Below the pieces are notes generated by a model, which was not told the DNA's origin, ran no database searches, and saw nothing but the letters and a program-made list of their open reading frames with translations. A stretch of 12,955 nt of DNA from positions 1 to 12,955 of the forward strand of contig DASXTS010000458.1 in NCBI GenBank assembly GCA_036505275.1, read 5' to 3'. A program made the translations under genes and the position numbers. This document shows positions 12,061 through 12,955 of this stretch, piece after piece. How positions within the stretch are numbered: position 1 is the first letter of the stretch; every line of letters starts with the position of its first letter. This DNA is from DASXTS01 sp036505275. GTDB taxonomy: Bacteria; Actinomycetota; Actinomycetes; Mycobacteriales; Pseudonocardiaceae.

Positions 12061-12955
12061 TCAGGCCGCCTCCAGGCCGTCACCGGGTGGTTGGGCCGTG
12101 ACGGCGCCGAACACCGCTTCGATGGCAGCGCGGGCCCGCTCGTGACTGGACGGCACCAGGTGGGTGTAAGTGCGCAGGGTGAAGCCGGGGTCGGAGTGCC
12201 CGAGGTACTCGGCCAGCTCCTTGACCGACACGCCGCGCGAGAGCAATACGGACGCGTAGAAGTGGCGCAGGGCGTACATGCCGTCGGCGCGCGTCCGGTA
12301 GTCGATGCCAGCCGCACGGAACGCGCCCTGCCACACCACCTTGTGGAACAGGTCCCCGGTGTAGAGCCGCCCGGCCTCGCCGGTGACGAGCAGCCGCACG
12401 GTGACCGGTTCGCCCGCCGGTTCTTTCCACGGCAGGGTGAGATCGCGGTTGCCGGATAGGCACGCTCGTGCTCGCGCATGGCCGCCAGGACACCGGGGGC
12501 CAGCGGCACAACCCGCTTCTTGTCGCGCTTGGGTGGGGCGAACACCAGCCGCCGGCCGACGACGCGGATCTGACGTTGGACACGCAGCGAGCGGCCGGCC
12601 CATGGGTTGGGCGTGATCAGCTTGTCTTCCACGGCGGAGTCGGAGGATGGACGACAACGCGGTGAACAGCACGGCCTTGTAGTTGCGGCTCAGCCGCTTG
12701 TCGTCCAGCATGTCCAGCCAGTCGCGCACCGTCGCCGGCTTGACTGCCGCGATCGGTAGATCACCGAAGTGCGGGTAGATCTGGCTGTCCAGCCGGCTGC
12801 GGACTGCCTCCCGCGAGGCGGCGTCCGACGACTGGCTTTTGATCCAGTTCTCGGCCTGCTGCCGGAACTTGATCCGGCCCGCCCGCGGGTCGACATACTT
12901 GCCTTCGCGCTTGCTCGACTCGACCTCCAACAGGAAGTCCTCGGCCTGCCGCTTG
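12061..12955 (-). pseudogene. Degraded tyrosine recombinase/integrase (phage/ICE type), 5' end outside window
   Basis: The gene enters from the right edge and stops at 12061. The N-terminal part reads KRQAEDFLLEVESSKREGKY-VDPRAGRIKF, typical of actinophage/ICE integrases, then a core-binding domain (IYPHFGDLPIAAVKPATVRD). Near 12645-12640 the frame shifts by one extra base; the homologous protein continues in another frame (SAVEDKLITPNPWAG... then FAPPKRDKKRVVPLAPGVL). Near 12460-12452 a missing base restores the first frame, continuing GNRDLTLPWKEPAGEPVTV. Between NPWAG and RSLRVQRQI, intact relatives carry roughly 65-70 residues including the first catalytic arginine box (GLRxGE type); these are absent. 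The C-terminal box reads MYALRHFYAS, with Tyr where HxxR has its His, then YLGHSDPGFTLRTYTHL with the nucleophile Tyr. It is probably inactive. The indels alone could be assembly errors, but the internal deletion could not. Confidence 0.88.

Overview
The window is high-GC DNA with the strong G/C third-position bias of an actinomycete (Actinomycetota). Several genes have close equivalents in Mycobacterium and Streptomyces: fadE25-purE-purK, a GtrA protein, an actinobacterial hisN and an acdH-type acyl-CoA dehydrogenase. The order or family cannot be fixed from sequence alone.

Layout, left to right. A coding-like fragment on the minus strand (1-178) runs off the left edge. Next is an acyl-CoA carboxylase carboxyltransferase (beta) gene (227-1831, +). 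It converges on a histidinol-phosphatase gene (hisN, -) that carries an unusual collagen-like tail. Divergent from hisN is an S41-family peptidase (2962-3933, +), which converges on a GtrA-type membrane protein (-). An acyl-CoA dehydrogenase of the AcdH type (4663-5820, +) follows, with a striking double palindrome in its promoter region. A very long ECF sigma factor (5837-7858, -) has a fused zinc-finger anti-sigma-like domain, membrane segments, a Pro/Ser linker and two DUF11-like beta domains. Divergent from it is a degenerate GGDEF-like gene, which overlaps purK by one base; purE and fadE25 follow on the same strand. At the right edge a tyrosine integrase (-) is broken by two frameshifts and appears to lack an internal catalytic segment, so it is a relic of a mobile element.

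Functional picture. Two themes recur: acyl-CoA/branched-chain metabolism (carboxyltransferase, AcdH, FadE25) and de novo purine synthesis (PurK, PurE). A membrane-spanning sigma/anti-sigma fusion and a GGDEF-like protein sit directly upstream of the purine genes.

The most unusual items are: (1) the one-polypeptide sigma/anti-sigma/sensor protein; (2) a 47-bp repeat present twice, 8.3 kb apart, with conserved ends and a different 17-bp centre, each copy supplying the last codons and stop of a metabolic gene (hisN and purK) and each flanked by fresh tandem duplications; (3) the tandem palindromic operator before acdH; and (4) several GTG starts placed six to seven bases after a TANNNT -10 box, suggesting leaderless mRNAs. 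No CRISPR array, rRNA or tRNA was seen, and no stretch above 300 bases lacks a gene.
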